Shown here piece by piece: positions 7,559 to 15,608 of a DNA stretch of 32,003 nt. Position numbers and translations under genes: made by a program. The notes under the pieces were generated by a model. The model did no database searches. It worked only from the letters and a program-made list of their open reading frames with translations, and was not told the origin of the DNA. This DNA is from CAZJRQ01 sp964548535 (GTDB taxonomy: Bacteria > Bacillota > Clostridia > Oscillospirales > Ruminococcaceae), in the NCBI GenBank assembly GCA_964548535.1, contig CAZJRQ010000028.1, positions 1-32,003 of the forward strand. Reading direction: 5' to 3'. Within the stretch, counting starts at the first letter, position 1; every line of letters starts with the position of its first letter.

Positions 7559-8548
7559 ATGAAAATATATTCTAACGAGAAAAATATACAGCTAATTTCA
7601 TCAATGATTTCAAAGGACAGAGAACCGCATTCTTTGATAATCTGCGGTGAAAAGGGACAGGGCAAAAAGACCTTAGCTAAATATATTTCGGCTCAGCTTT
7701 TATGTGAATGCGGTGGCGAAAAGCCATGCGGAAAATGCAAATCATGCTTAATGATTGAGAAAAATGAGCACCCTGATTTTATTACTATTTTGTCAAACGA
7801 CAACGGAAATTATCAGGTTGACACCATTCGCAGCATAGTTTCGGACGCTGTTATTAAGCCAAACGAGGGCGATTTTAAAGTTTATCTGATTCCTGATTTA
7901 GACCGCTCAAACAGCACTGCTACACAGGTTCAGAACATTTTACTTAAGTTAATTGAAGAGCCTCCTCCACATTGTATTGTAATTTTAACAGCCGTTTCAA
8001 AGCAGATTTTTCTGCCGACTATAATATCTCGTGTACTATGTTTAAATGCAGAACCATGCACCAAAGAACAGTCTGCCGAATGGCTAGGCAACTTTAACAA
8101 ATATTCTGACGAAGATATACGTTCAGCAATAATGTGCGGGCACGGAAATTTCGGACGCTGTCTTGAATTTTTAGAGGGAGATTTGCTCCCAGCCGCTTTT
8201 GAAATTGCAAAGCAGGCGACTGACGCTATGATTAATCGTGATGAATATTTACTGCTAAAGGCATTTTTCGCTGCTGACGGAAAAAAACAAATTTTCAGGC
8301 AAGCTCTTGTTTTCTTGAGCGAAATTGCTCGTGACAGCTGTACTATTTTTCTAGGACTAGACTGCTACTCAGGCTGTTATTTTGAGGGAGCAAAAAAACT
8401 TTCAGCGGTATTATCGCAGAATATTTCGCAGATGCTATACGAATTATTTACTAACTACATTTTAAAAATTGATGCAAATTCAAATCTGACACTTACTATT
8501 AATGCCTTGACCGGTGAAATTAGTGATTTGATTTTCAGAAGAGATTAA
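7559..8548 (+). CDS. holB: DNA polymerase III subunit delta'
   Basis: This 329-aa AAA+ clamp-loader subunit has a Walker A-like loop GEKGQGKKT (30-38), a zinc-binding cysteine group (C51, C57, C60, C63 within CGGEKPCGKCKSC) and the strand KVYLIPDLDR in the Walker B position. LLKLIEEPPPHCIVIL and LPTIISRVL are in the sensor region. Delta' helps open the beta clamp at the replisome. Its C-terminal collar domain is divergent, as usual. Translation is probably coupled to darA (three-base gap). ricT follows 34 bases later with its own Shine-Dalgarno (AAAGGAA). Confidence 0.92.
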   Translation: MKIYSNEKNIQLISSMISKDREPHSLIICGEKGQGKKTLAKYISAQLLCECGGEKPCGKCKSCLMIEKNEHPDFITILSNDNGNYQVDTIRSIVSDAVIKPNEGDFKVYLIPDLDRSNSTATQVQNILLKLIEEPPPHCIVILTAVSKQIFLPTIISRVLCLNAEPCTKEQSAEWLGNFNKYSDEDIRSAIMCGHGNFGRCLEFLEGDLLPAAFEIAKQATDAMINRDEYLLLKAFFAADGKKQIFRQALVFLSEIARDSCTIFLGLDCYSGCYFEGAKKLSAVLSQNISQMLYELFTNYILKIDANSNLTLTINALTGEISDLIFRRD

Positions 8549-8582
8549 ATTAGAAAAATCAAAAAACGAAAGGAATTTAACT

Positions 8583-9446
8583 ATGCTAAAAATTATAGGA
8601 GTAAGGTTCAAAACTATCAAGAAAGTTTACTATTTTGACCCTGCTGGACTTGATATAAAACTTGGTGACAAGGTGATTGTAGAGACTGCAAAAGGTGTTG
8701 AATGCGGAGAGGTTGTTATCGTCGACCGTGAGATTAACGAGAAAGAATTTTCTAGTCCGATAAAGCCTGTTATCCGAATTGCTACTAAGCAAGATTTTGC
8801 GACTATCGAAAAAAACGCTCAAAAAGAGAAGGACGCTTTTAAAATTTGCGAAGAAAAAATCAAAAAGCATAAGCTAAAAATGAACCTTATAAACGTTGAG
8901 GCGACTTTTGACAACAGCAAACTTTTATTTTATTTTACGGCTGAAAACCGTGTTGACTTCCGTGAGCTTGTTAAGGATTTAGCATCAGTTTTCCGCACAC
9001 GAATTGAACTTCGACAAATTGGTGTTCGCGATGAGGCGAAAATGCTTGGCGGACTTGGTATTTGCGGTCAACCGTTTTGCTGTTCAAGATTTCTCGGCGA
9101 ATTCCAGCCCGTATCGATAAAAATGGCAAAAGACCAATCACTTTCACTTAATCCTACAAAAATTTCAGGCACTTGCGGACGTTTGATGTGCTGTTTAAAA
9201 TACGAGCAAGACAGCTACGAGGAGCTACTGAAGATTACTCCAAAAACTGGAGCGATAGTAAAAACCTCCGAAGGCAAGGGATTTGTCGAGGATTCAAACA
9301 TCCTAACTGGCAAACTTCGAGTAAAACTTGACAAGTCAGACAATGTTATAACCGTTGACAAAAAGGACGTTGAAGTTATAAAAGACGCTGTTATCAAGTT
9401 AAGCCGTCAAGAAATCAAAGCCCTAAAAAACCTAGAAGGCAAATAG
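8583..9446 (+). CDS. ricT: PSP1 domain protein RicT (YaaT)
   Basis: This 287-aa cytoplasmic protein has the PSP1 domain, with the cysteine motifs GICGQPFCCSRF and GTCGRLMCCLKY (two C-x4-CC groups). In Bacillus, RicT forms a complex with RicA and RicF that carries 4Fe-4S clusters, promotes mRNA maturation by RNase Y and affects sporulation, competence and biofilm. The early GVRFKTIKKVYYFDPAGLD and the C-terminal basic region are typical. It closes the darA-holB-ricT cluster. Its TAG stop (9444-9446) is followed at once by the GC-rich hairpin of repeat copy B. Confidence 0.92.
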   Translation: MLKIIGVRFKTIKKVYYFDPAGLDIKLGDKVIVETAKGVECGEVVIVDREINEKEFSSPIKPVIRIATKQDFATIEKNAQKEKDAFKICEEKIKKHKLKMNLINVEATFDNSKLLFYFTAENRVDFRELVKDLASVFRTRIELRQIGVRDEAKMLGGLGICGQPFCCSRFLGEFQPVSIKMAKDQSLSLNPTKISGTCGRLMCCLKYEQDSYEELLKITPKTGAIVKTSEGKGFVEDSNILTGKLRVKLDKSDNVITVDKKDVEVIKDAVIKLSRQEIKALKNLEGK

Positions 9447-9622
9447 GCAGGGGCGTGCCCCTGCACCCCTGCCCTCGCGGAAAGTTTACTGACAATGGTG
9501 ATGTTATGTTGCTCGGGGTGCTAGCGCGGACGGCGCTAAGTCGCAGCATCACTCGGTCCTAGCGCGGACGGCGCAAAGTCGCATTGTCGCTCGTTCCTCG
9601 CTCGTGATTGGTGCTTTTACCA
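9447..9622 (+). repeat. GC-rich modular repeat, copy B (most complete)
   Basis: The repeat begins on the first base after the ricT stop. Modules in order: hairpin GCAGGGGC-GT-GCCCCTGC (9447-9464); CCCTCGC with AGTTTACTG and GTTATGTTGCTCGGG (about 9473-9520); two 38-bp units beginning CTAGCGCGGACGGCGC (9521-9596); then CTCGCTCGTGATTGG. Related modules occur at 1-110, 20735-20935 and 31375-31405. The rest of the gap to 9730 holds nothing I recognise. Confidence 0.75.
9521..9596 (+). repeat. 38-bp tandem repeat within copy B
   Basis: Two units start at 9521 and 9559 (period 38). They share CTAGCGCGGACGGCGC, then AAGTCGCA, and CTCG before TC near the end, with differences confined to about eight positions. 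Confidence 0.8.
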
Positions 9623-9729
9623 TAATCGGCGTCAAGACTTAATGGTGTGCATTGATTTTTTGAGGTTACAACATATATCGGTAAATTAACTTATGTAAAT
9701 CTAATTTTACTAATAATATAAACAAAATT

Positions 9730-9771
9730 AAAAGTCACAATAAGCTTTGTCTTATTGTGACTTTTGGTTTT
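9730..9771. terminator. Bidirectional terminator between ricT and apgM
   Basis: A perfect 15-bp stem (9730-9744 with 9751-9765) encloses a 6-base loop. The stem ends in TTTT on both strands. It lies between the convergent ricT and apgM genes. Confidence 0.8.
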
Positions 9772-9789
9772 ATTAATTAGTAATTTTGC

Positions 9790-9824
9790 AAAAACAAAAG
9801 TGGAACATATCAAATGTCCCACTT
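9790..9824 (-). terminator. Terminator of apgM
   Basis: On the minus strand AAGTGGGACAT, loop TTGAT and ATGTTCCACTT (11 bp, one mismatch or wobble) are followed by TTGTTTTTG, about 25 bases beyond the apgM stop. Confidence 0.7.
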
Positions 9825-9847
9825 AATATTAAAACTTACTATTTTGA

Positions 9848-11059
9848 TTACTCACCTAAAAACTTGTTTAGCAACGTGTGACCTTCTTCAATGAACAAGC
9901 CTGTTTGCTTTGCTGTATCTTCAGTGAACTCTGCCTTGCCCTCAACTTCGCCATTCTTATGATAAATCAAAAACGGAATTGGGTCGTTTGTATGTGTTTT
10001 AAGCGATAACGGAGTCGCATGGTCTGGACAAATTAGAACCTTATAATCATCATACTTATCAAGCGCTTTAAGAACTGGTGCTAGAATTTTCTCGTCAATC
10101 AGCTCAAGAGATTTTTTCTTATTCTCAATCTCATGACGATGTCCGCACTCATCAGGTGCTTCTACATGAATATAAACAAAATCTTGTCCATTAGCAAGCT
10201 CGTCGATACAAGCCTGAGCTTTGCCCTCGAAATTAGTATCGATATATCCAGTTGCGCCCTCGACGTCAACAACATTCATACCACTGAACTTGCCGATTCC
10301 CTTTAGCAAATCAACCGCTGAAATAATTGAACCAGTTAGTCCATATTTTTCATCAAAACGCATTAGCGGTTTACGAACGCCCTCGCCCCAGAACCACACT
10401 GAATTTGCTGGACGCTTGCCCTTTGCAATTCTAGCCTGATTTACAGGGTGGTCTTTTAGCAAATCATAGCTTTTAATCATCATATCATATAGCTTTTTAG
10501 CATTCTCAGCTGTTGGGACATATTCCTTAATTGGCTTGCCGGTAATGTCATGAGGAGGAGTAAGCTCGCCAACGTCCAAAGTACCGTTATCCCAAATTAG
10601 GCAATGACGATAGCTTACGCCAGAGTACAGCTTGAACTCATCATTATCAAAATGCTCAGCCAAAAACTCAACAATTTCCTTAGCTTCTTCAGTTGAAATA
10701 TCGTCAGCACAATAGTCTAAAATTGTCTTGTCAGCATAATTTTCCTCATCAGAAAGTGTAACAAGATTGCATCTGAACGAAACATCAGTATCTTTCATAT
10801 CTATACCGATTGAGCCAGCCTCTAGCGGAGAACGACCTGAATAATAAATCTCAGGATCATAGCCCAAAATCGAAAGATTCGCAACATCAGAACCTGGTTT
10901 AAGTCCGTCAGCGACGCTCTTAACTAGTCCTAGAGTAGATTTTTTGGCAAGTTTATCCATACTAGGAGTAACTGACGCACCCATAGGAGTCTTGTTACCA
11001 AGCTCTTCAAGCGGATAGTCAGCCATTCCGTCACACAAAAGTACAACGTATTTAGTCAT
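9848..11059 (-). CDS. apgM: Cofactor-independent phosphoglycerate mutase (archaeal type)
   Basis: This 403-aa alkaline-phosphatase-superfamily enzyme interconverts 3- and 2-phosphoglycerate in glycolysis without 2,3-bisphosphoglycerate. Motifs are VVLLCDGMADYPLEEL (metal aspartate), GLKPGSDVANLSILGYDP (nucleophile serine region), SPLEAGSIGI, FVYIHVEAPDECGHR and VLICPDHATPLSLKTHT (metal D and H). The start is ATG 11059, set by AGAAG seven bases ahead; the in-frame ATG 11065 is too close to it. The promoter is at 11108-11136. Adjacent genes are unrelated. Confidence 0.93.
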   Translation of the reverse strand: MTKYVVLLCDGMADYPLEELGNKTPMGASVTPSMDKLAKKSTLGLVKSVADGLKPGSDVANLSILGYDPEIYYSGRSPLEAGSIGIDMKDTDVSFRCNLVTLSDEENYADKTILDYCADDISTEEAKEIVEFLAEHFDNDEFKLYSGVSYRHCLIWDNGTLDVGELTPPHDITGKPIKEYVPTAENAKKLYDMMIKSYDLLKDHPVNQARIAKGKRPANSVWFWGEGVRKPLMRFDEKYGLTGSIISAVDLLKGIGKFSGMNVVDVEGATGYIDTNFEGKAQACIDELANGQDFVYIHVEAPDECGHRHEIENKKKSLELIDEKILAPVLKALDKYDDYKVLICPDHATPLSLKTHTNDPIPFLIYHKNGEVEGKAEFTEDTAKQTGLFIEEGHTLLNKFLGE

Positions 11060-11107
11060 ATTCATTCTTCTTTCAATAAAAATTTGGTACACCGAAATGT
11101 CATATAT

Positions 11108-11136
11108 ATTTTAGCATAAAATCGCTATTTGGTCAA
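11108..11136 (-). promoter_or_regulatory. Promoter of apgM
   Basis: On the minus strand TTGACC (11136-11131) is followed by 17 bases and TAAAAT (11113-11108). Confidence 0.65.
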
Positions 11137-11161
11137 GCTTTGGTTTTCTTAGACATTGTTG

Positions 11162-11202
11162 AAAAAGAGTGGCAAATGCGTCCACCAACCATGCTTGCCA
11201 CT
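11162..11202 (-). terminator. Probable terminator downstream of the split-barrel protein gene
   Basis: On the minus strand AGTGGCAA and TTGCCACT pair around a 19-base loop and are followed by CTTTTTC. Confidence 0.5.
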
Positions 11203-11239
11203 TGTAAGTAATCGATGAAAAAATATATAAGTAATTGGC

Positions 11240-11386
11240 TCAACATTCGAGGTCATTTTTGATATCAGTTATTCGTGGTAAGTTGATGCCGCAAACAGTA
11301 AACGCAGGTATCAATATCCTTTTATAATCATCAAGCTCATTGATATAGATTCTCTTTGTAACAATCGCAGTTAAATTGACATAATT
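11240..11386 (-). pseudogene. Possible gene remnant in frame after the stop of the split-barrel gene
   Basis: Directly after the TAA of the 11387-11827 gene the same frame stays open for 48 codons to a TGA at 11242-11240. The translation (LTAIVTKRIYINELDDYKRI, then LIPAFTVCGINLPRI) has a protein-like composition, but I do not recognise it and it has no start. It may be a fossil or chance. Nothing else is seen in the 11093-11386 gap apart from the apgM promoter and a hairpin. Confidence 0.25.
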
Positions 11387-11827
11387 TTATATATCAAAAT
11401 CTTCTGATTTAAAATTACTGTAATATCGTCCTTTGATTGCAGTGAATTTTAGCACACAATAGTCTGAATCAGTTACTCCATTTGGATAATACATAGTATC
11501 ACCTTCTTGCCAAATTCGTTCTTTTGCATCAGTAGTTTCTAACACTTCAACTGTTCCGATTAAGCTAACACCACGAAAAAATCGTTTGTCTATAAAATAA
11601 ATACTGGCTTTTGGATTTTCACGATAATATTTTACCTTATTTGACGATGTATTTGTAGAAAACCAAAACACCTTTATTCCTTCTCGTTGTCTTGGTTTTA
11701 ACATAGCTTTCGCAATAGGATAACCATGCTCGTCATTATACGTAATAAAACTTTCTTTAGCTTTATCAACAAGATTTCCTATTGTCTGTTCAGGATTTCT
11801 CATCATAATATTACTAATTCCTTTCAT
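11387..11827 (-). CDS. Pyridoxamine 5'-phosphate oxidase-like flavin split-barrel protein
   Basis: This ~146-aa protein has the FMN-binding split-barrel (general stress protein 26-like) fold: SFITYNDEHGYPIAKAML, VFWFSTNTSSNKVKYYRENPKASIYF, FFRGVSLIGTVEVL, and a C-terminal TDSDYCVLKFTAIKGRYYSNF. Members bind flavin or F420-like cofactors and are often oxidoreductases of unknown substrate. The start is uncertain: ATG 11827 lacks a good ribosome binding site, while the ATG pair beginning MMRNPEQ about eight codons later follows AAAGGA and agrees with the usual family start. The upstream neighbour is a gene fragment whose stop overlaps this region, suggesting the gene sits in a patch of DNA turnover. 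Confidence 0.8.
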   Translation of the reverse strand: MKGISNIMMRNPEQTIGNLVDKAKESFITYNDEHGYPIAKAMLKPRQREGIKVFWFSTNTSSNKVKYYRENPKASIYFIDKRFFRGVSLIGTVEVLETTDAKERIWQEGDTMYYPNGVTDSDYCVLKFTAIKGRYYSNFKSEDFDI

Positions 11828-11966
11828 CAAATGTTAAATTATTTTTATCTATATTTTCGCAATTAACTTCTGTGTCAAAGAAATGATTGAACGGGATAAC
11901 TATTACACCATGCTTTAAAAATAAATCACCATATTCTATCACAACAATTTGTCCTTGACAGCACCT
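11814..11966 (-). pseudogene. Fragment resembling a ThsA-type macro domain (DUF6430) protein
   Basis: Right after the nrdG stop a frame without a start codon runs to TAG 11816-11814. It reads IVVIEYGDLFLKHGVIVIPF followed by NHFFDTEV and ends in NLTFDERN. The pattern [I]-x-[FY]-G-D-[IL]-F-x(3)-G-x-x-V-I-P-[FV]-N-x-[YF]-F-D-T-x-V is one I know from DUF6430 proteins, now linked to the macro domain of Thoeris ThsA. The N-terminus and most of the domain are missing. It overlaps the 5' end of the following split-barrel gene. I read it as a fossil; the family assignment is from memory. Confidence 0.5.
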
Positions 11967-12496
11967 TACATCATAAGTAAAGTTTCATCGCTGAGAGGGA
12001 CTGCTTTGTTCTGCTCAAGTGATTTTTTTACGTCTATGAAACGCTGGTTTTTACTGCCTCTGAACTTTAAATCTAAACTTCTCTGCTCTAATATAAATCT
12101 TCCGTCTACTAAAAAATCTACCTCTTTAAGCAAATCCATAAAATGATTTTCTTCATTTGCATTCTCTACTAGATACTCAAATGTGTAACCTGTGTATGCA
12201 ATCACGTTCAGCGCAAAACCCTCAAATGCGTGGATTTTTCTCGACAAATCTGCTAACGGTGCACTTTGGCAAAATGGATCTCCGCCGCTTAATGTTATTC
12301 CGTCAAGCAGTGGATTTAAAATAATTTCGTTATACAAATCATCAGTGTCAGCTACTGTTCCGCCTGCAAAATCGTGCGTTTCAGGATTGTGACAGCCCTC
12401 GCAATTATGCGGACAGCCTTGCGTAAAAATCGTGTATCTGAATCCTGGACCATCAACTATCGACTCTGCAACGGTTCCTGCTAGTTTTATCTCCAT
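11966..12496 (-). CDS. nrdG: Anaerobic ribonucleotide reductase activating protein
   Basis: This 176-aa radical SAM activase installs the glycyl radical on class III ribonucleotide reductase NrdD. It carries the cluster motif QGCPHNCEGCHNPE (C28, C32, C35), the SAM-contact GGDPF in ITLSGGDPFCQ, and the NrdG pattern SIVDGPGFRYTIFTQ near the start. The length is normal. It starts at ATG 12496 after AGGGGGA and lies 31 bases after ruvB, possibly in the ruvCAB transcript. nrdD is not adjacent, but an NrdD-tail-like protein is encoded at 20105-20428 in the same window. Confidence 0.92.
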   Translation of the reverse strand: MEIKLAGTVAESIVDGPGFRYTIFTQGCPHNCEGCHNPETHDFAGGTVADTDDLYNEIILNPLLDGITLSGGDPFCQSAPLADLSRKIHAFEGFALNVIAYTGYTFEYLVENANEENHFMDLLKEVDFLVDGRFILEQRSLDLKFRGSKNQRFIDVKKSLEQNKAVPLSDETLLMM

Positions 12497-12527
12497 AAAT
12501 AAATCCCCCTAGTTTTAGCTCAATAAA

Positions 12528-13568
12528 TTACAGCATAGTTTGACCATCTCTAAGTATTCCTAAATGCTTGTACGCTAAATCGGTTGCACATCGACCGCGC
12601 GGTGTTCTTGAAATAAATCCCAACTGCATTAGGTACGGCTCGCAAACGTCCTCAAGCGTAATTGCCTCTTCGCCAATCGCTGACGCTAGAGTTTCTAGTC
12701 CGACTGGTCCGCCGCCGTATCCTTTTATAATCATGTTGAGCATTCGTCTGTCTAGACTGTCAAGTCCTAGCGGGTCGACTTCCATACGATCAAGAGCGAT
12801 TTTTGCAATCTCATTTGTAATTCTTCCGTCGCCCATTACCTCAGCAAAATCTCGCACTCGCTTTAAAAATCTGTTCGCAATTCTAGGCGTACCACGTGAA
12901 CGTGATGCAAGCTCCAACGCTCCATCCTTATCGCAAGGAACTCCCAAAATTATCGCAGAACGCATGATAATTTCACAAAGCTGTTCCTTATTATAAAGCT
13001 CCAAACGCTCAATTACTCCGAATCTATCACGCAAAGGCGAAGTCAACTGACCTGCTCTAGTTGTCGCACCAATCAGCGTGAATTTGTTAAGCTCAATGCG
13101 TATAGAACGCGCTGCTGGGCCTTTTCCCATGATTATATCAAGCGCATAATCTTCAAGTGCAGGATACAAAACTTCTTCAACTTGTCTTGAAAGTCTGTGA
13201 ATTTCGTCGATAAACAGGACGTCACCATTTTCAAGATTAGTCAATATCGCCGCCAAATCGCCTGGCTTTTCAATCGCTGGTCCTGACGTTGTGCGGATAT
13301 TTACACCCATTTCGTGCGCAATAATAGTTGAAAGCGTAGTCTTACCAAGTCCTGGAGGTCCATAAAGCAAGATATGATCCAAGCTATCGCCACGATTTTT
13401 CGCTGCCTGTATGTAAATTCTAAGGTTTTCCTTTACCTTTTCCTGCCCTATATACTCGCCTAGAGTTTTCGGACGCAGACTAACCTCAAAATCATCAGTA
13501 GTATCAACCTCAAGCTGTTTAGGAGCAACTATTCTATTGTCTACATCAAAATCGCCATGTTCAATCAT
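12528..13568 (-). CDS. ruvB: Holliday junction branch migration helicase RuvB
   Basis: This 346-aa AAA+ motor drives branch migration with RuvA. Visible are LRPKTLGEYIGQ, Walker A GPPGLGKT (70-77), Walker B LFIDEIHRL (D121-E122), sensor 1 LIGATTRAG, the arginine finger in SPLRDRFG, and the winged-helix end with YLMQLGFISRTPRGR. The start is ATG 13568 with AAAGGAG upstream. It is the third gene of ruvC-ruvA-ruvB, separated from ruvA by 101 bases. Confidence 0.96.
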   Translation of the reverse strand: MIEHGDFDVDNRIVAPKQLEVDTTDDFEVSLRPKTLGEYIGQEKVKENLRIYIQAAKNRGDSLDHILLYGPPGLGKTTLSTIIAHEMGVNIRTTSGPAIEKPGDLAAILTNLENGDVLFIDEIHRLSRQVEEVLYPALEDYALDIIMGKGPAARSIRIELNKFTLIGATTRAGQLTSPLRDRFGVIERLELYNKEQLCEIIMRSAIILGVPCDKDGALELASRSRGTPRIANRFLKRVRDFAEVMGDGRITNEIAKIALDRMEVDPLGLDSLDRRMLNMIIKGYGGGPVGLETLASAIGEEAITLEDVCEPYLMQLGFISRTPRGRCATDLAYKHLGILRDGQTML

Positions 13569-13669
13569 CTAAAAAACTCCTTTGATTTAATGAACAGCCG
13601 TCCACAAAATATAGAACTTCTGCTTTTTAAAATGCCAAATTTATGCAAGTATACTATTATAATATATAG

Positions 13670-14263
13670 CTAGAACTTTGCTAGTCCTATTAGTGCTTTT
13701 TTAATCAAATCTTCAACCGACAAATCTGGTGAAAGCTGTGAAAGTGCTGCTGCCGCCTCGCCAGAAGAATATCCCAAAACTTCCAAAGCTGTAATCGCCT
13801 CGCCTATATTTCCGCCTTGTGATGGGATAGTAATCGCGTCTTGTCCGCGAACAGAAATTGTTTCACCAGCGACCTTATCTTTAAGCTCAAGGCAAATTCG
13901 CTCAGCTGTTTTCTTACCAATTCCCTTGACTTGGGTTATGCTCTTGAAGTCAGAAGTTGCCACTGCTAGTGCGAACTGCTGTGGTGTAAACGCTGACAAA
14001 ATCGACAATCCAGCTTTTGGTCCGACGCCAGAAACGGAAATCAACAGCTTGAACGACCTAAGCTCTGCAGAGTCAGCAAATCCATAAAGTTCCACTGCAT
14101 CATCTCGTACATTCATGTATGTAAGCAGTGTGACTTTATCTTCTCCAGCGATTTTCTGCAAAGTCGCAAGAGTTGTTTTACAGGCATATCCGACTCCGCC
14201 AGCCTCGACTACTGCCAAATTCGCCTCAGTATGTATTAATTTTCCTGTAACAGAATATATCAT
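13670..14263 (-). CDS. ruvA: Holliday junction DNA-binding protein RuvA
   Basis: This 197-aa subunit forms the tetramer that holds the junction and loads RuvB. It has an N-terminal OB fold (MIYSVTGKLI to MNVRDDAVELYGF), two helix-hairpin-helix motifs (LISVSGVGPKAGLSIL; ITQVKGIGKKTAERICLELK) and the C-terminal RuvB-binding domain (EAITALEVLGYSSGEAAAAL). The ATG is preceded by GAGGAAG. It lies 39 bases behind ruvC. Confidence 0.96.
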   Translation of the reverse strand: MIYSVTGKLIHTEANLAVVEAGGVGYACKTTLATLQKIAGEDKVTLLTYMNVRDDAVELYGFADSAELRSFKLLISVSGVGPKAGLSILSAFTPQQFALAVATSDFKSITQVKGIGKKTAERICLELKDKVAGETISVRGQDAITIPSQGGNIGEAITALEVLGYSSGEAAAALSQLSPDLSVEDLIKKALIGLAKF

Positions 14264-14302
14264 GTAATCTTCCTCAAATTCTTATATTTGTAAATTCGAA
14301 TA

Positions 14303-14794
14303 TCAATATCGACCTAATTTTCGTGCTGTTAGTGAAAGTCCATGTGTAATCGCTACAGCCACCGCATCGGCAGTATCATCAGGCTTGATAATTTTTTTCA
14401 GTCTTAGCATATTCTTAGTCATTTCCTGAACCTGAATTTTTTCCGCACGTCCGTAACCGACAATCGACGACTTTATCTGCAGTGGGGTATACTCAAAAAT
14501 CGGAATATCCTTATCAATCGCCGGGAGCAAAATCACGCCCCTTGCTTGAGCAACATCGATTGCAGTTTTTTCATTCGAATTAAAAAACAGCTTTTCAATA
14601 GCCATTTCCTGCGGTGAATAGGTCGAAATAATCTCGGTCATATCCTGATATATTACCTTTAATCTTTGATGAAACGGCATATCCGCGCCCGTGGTAATCG
14701 CACCGAAACCAACTGGCGAAAAACTTCCGCCGTCATAATCAATCACGCCATATCCGACAATGGCATATCCAGGGTCAATTCCCAAAATCCGCAA
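14303..14794 (-). CDS. ruvC: Holliday junction resolvase RuvC
   Basis: This 163-aa endonuclease resolves Holliday junctions. RNase H-fold motifs are RILGIDPGYAIVGYGVI (D7), MAIEKLFF (catalytic E), and DDTADAVAVAITHG (catalytic D and H/D). The start is TTG 14794: no ATG or GTG exists nearby in frame, and GGTGGTGA stands at the right distance. First gene of the ruvCAB operon; its promoter is at 14853-14881. No LexA-type box was seen upstream, so SOS control of this operon is not evident. Confidence 0.95.
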   Translation of the reverse strand: MRILGIDPGYAIVGYGVIDYDGGSFSPVGFGAITTGADMPFHQRLKVIYQDMTEIISTYSPQEMAIEKLFFNSNEKTAIDVAQARGVILLPAIDKDIPIFEYTPLQIKSSIVGYGRAEKIQVQEMTKNMLRLKKIIKPDDTADAVAVAITHGLSLTARKLGRY

Positions 14795-14852
14795 AAAATC
14801 ACCACCGAATTTTAAATTTAGTCGTATGCACCTTATATACGCAATATAGATA

Positions 14853-14881
14853 ATTATAGCACACTACTATTTAAAAATCAA
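14853..14881 (-). promoter_or_regulatory. Promoter of ruvCAB
   Basis: On the minus strand TTGATT (14881-14876) is followed by 17 bases and TATAAT (14858-14853), with TGC ahead of the -10. Confidence 0.7.
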
Positions 14882-15007
14882 GCTAGAAAAGAACGTTTGA
14901 TTGATAAAAATGTTGGGTTGGCAATCAAGGTTCAAATGCGCTTAGCGACAAAATGATTTTGAAAATATTTTTTTGGAAAATTGTTGAGAAACCGGGATTT
15001 CAATGGT

Positions 15008-15041
15008 AAAAAAATCCGCCTTGCCAAAAAGCAAAGCGGAT
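15008..15041 (-). terminator. Terminator of the Gx-family gene
   Basis: On the minus strand ATCCGCTTTGC, loop TTTTTG and GCAAGGCGGAT (one G-T pair) are followed by TTTTTT, a few bases after the stop at 15046. Confidence 0.85.
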
Positions 15042-15045
15042 AATA

Positions 15046-15555
15046 TTAATTTTTATTGCTGATACTAAACCTCTTTAACGGCGAAAACCATAATCTCTGC
15101 ACCAAAAGACCTGTCAATGCGCCGGAAATTATTGAGCAGATAAGCAAAATCGGCAATAATGTGAGAACGCCTCTGCTACCTATTAATATGTAAGCCACAA
15201 TTAACTGCCCTATGCTATGGAAAATCGCCCCGAACACTGATACTACCCACAATTGCTTATAGTCAAACAGTCGAACTAGCACCGCCATTATTATAAAAGA
15301 TAGAACCCCGCCGGTCAGCGAGAAGAAAAATGCGGTTATATTTCCGCAGAAAACTGCTCCTAAAGTTACTTTTATCAGCATGACTGCAAGCGCGCTTGGC
15401 ACTGACACGAAAATCATCGTCGTGAGTATAACTACGTTTGACAAACCTAGTTTGATTCCAGGCATTCCAATCGGCGGAAGCTGTGCCTCAATAACAAAAA
15501 TCGCTAAGGCAAGCGCTGATAAGATTGCCGTAAGTGTAAGCTTTTTTGTATTCAT
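15046..15555 (-). CDS. Gx transporter family membrane protein (heptaprenyl diphosphate synthase component I)
   Basis: This 169-aa integral membrane protein matches PF07456. It has about five to six hydrophobic segments (LTAILSALALAIFVIEA; VVILTTMIFVSVPSALAVML; FFFSLTGGVLSFIIMAVLV; VVSVFGAIFHSIGQLIVAYIL; LLPILLICSIISGALTGLL) and the family motif GMPGIKLGLSNVV. Members resemble ECF-transporter S components and are historically labelled component I of heptaprenyl diphosphate synthase; the true substrate is unproven. The start follows AAAGGGGGT. It lies 53 bases behind the NusG-II gene, a pairing that is common in Clostridia. Confidence 0.85.
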   Translation of the reverse strand: MNTKKLTLTAILSALALAIFVIEAQLPPIGMPGIKLGLSNVVILTTMIFVSVPSALAVMLIKVTLGAVFCGNITAFFFSLTGGVLSFIIMAVLVRLFDYKQLWVVSVFGAIFHSIGQLIVAYILIGSRGVLTLLPILLICSIISGALTGLLVQRLWFSPLKRFSISNKN

Positions 15556-15608
15556 TTCTACCCCCTTTGCCTATAATTGACGCTGTATTCTTATACGATT
15601 TTTATAAA

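Noticed and set aside
14880..14900. GAACGTTTGATTG upstream of ruvC as an SOS box
   Set aside because: It lacks the second half-site GTTC at the N4 spacing.
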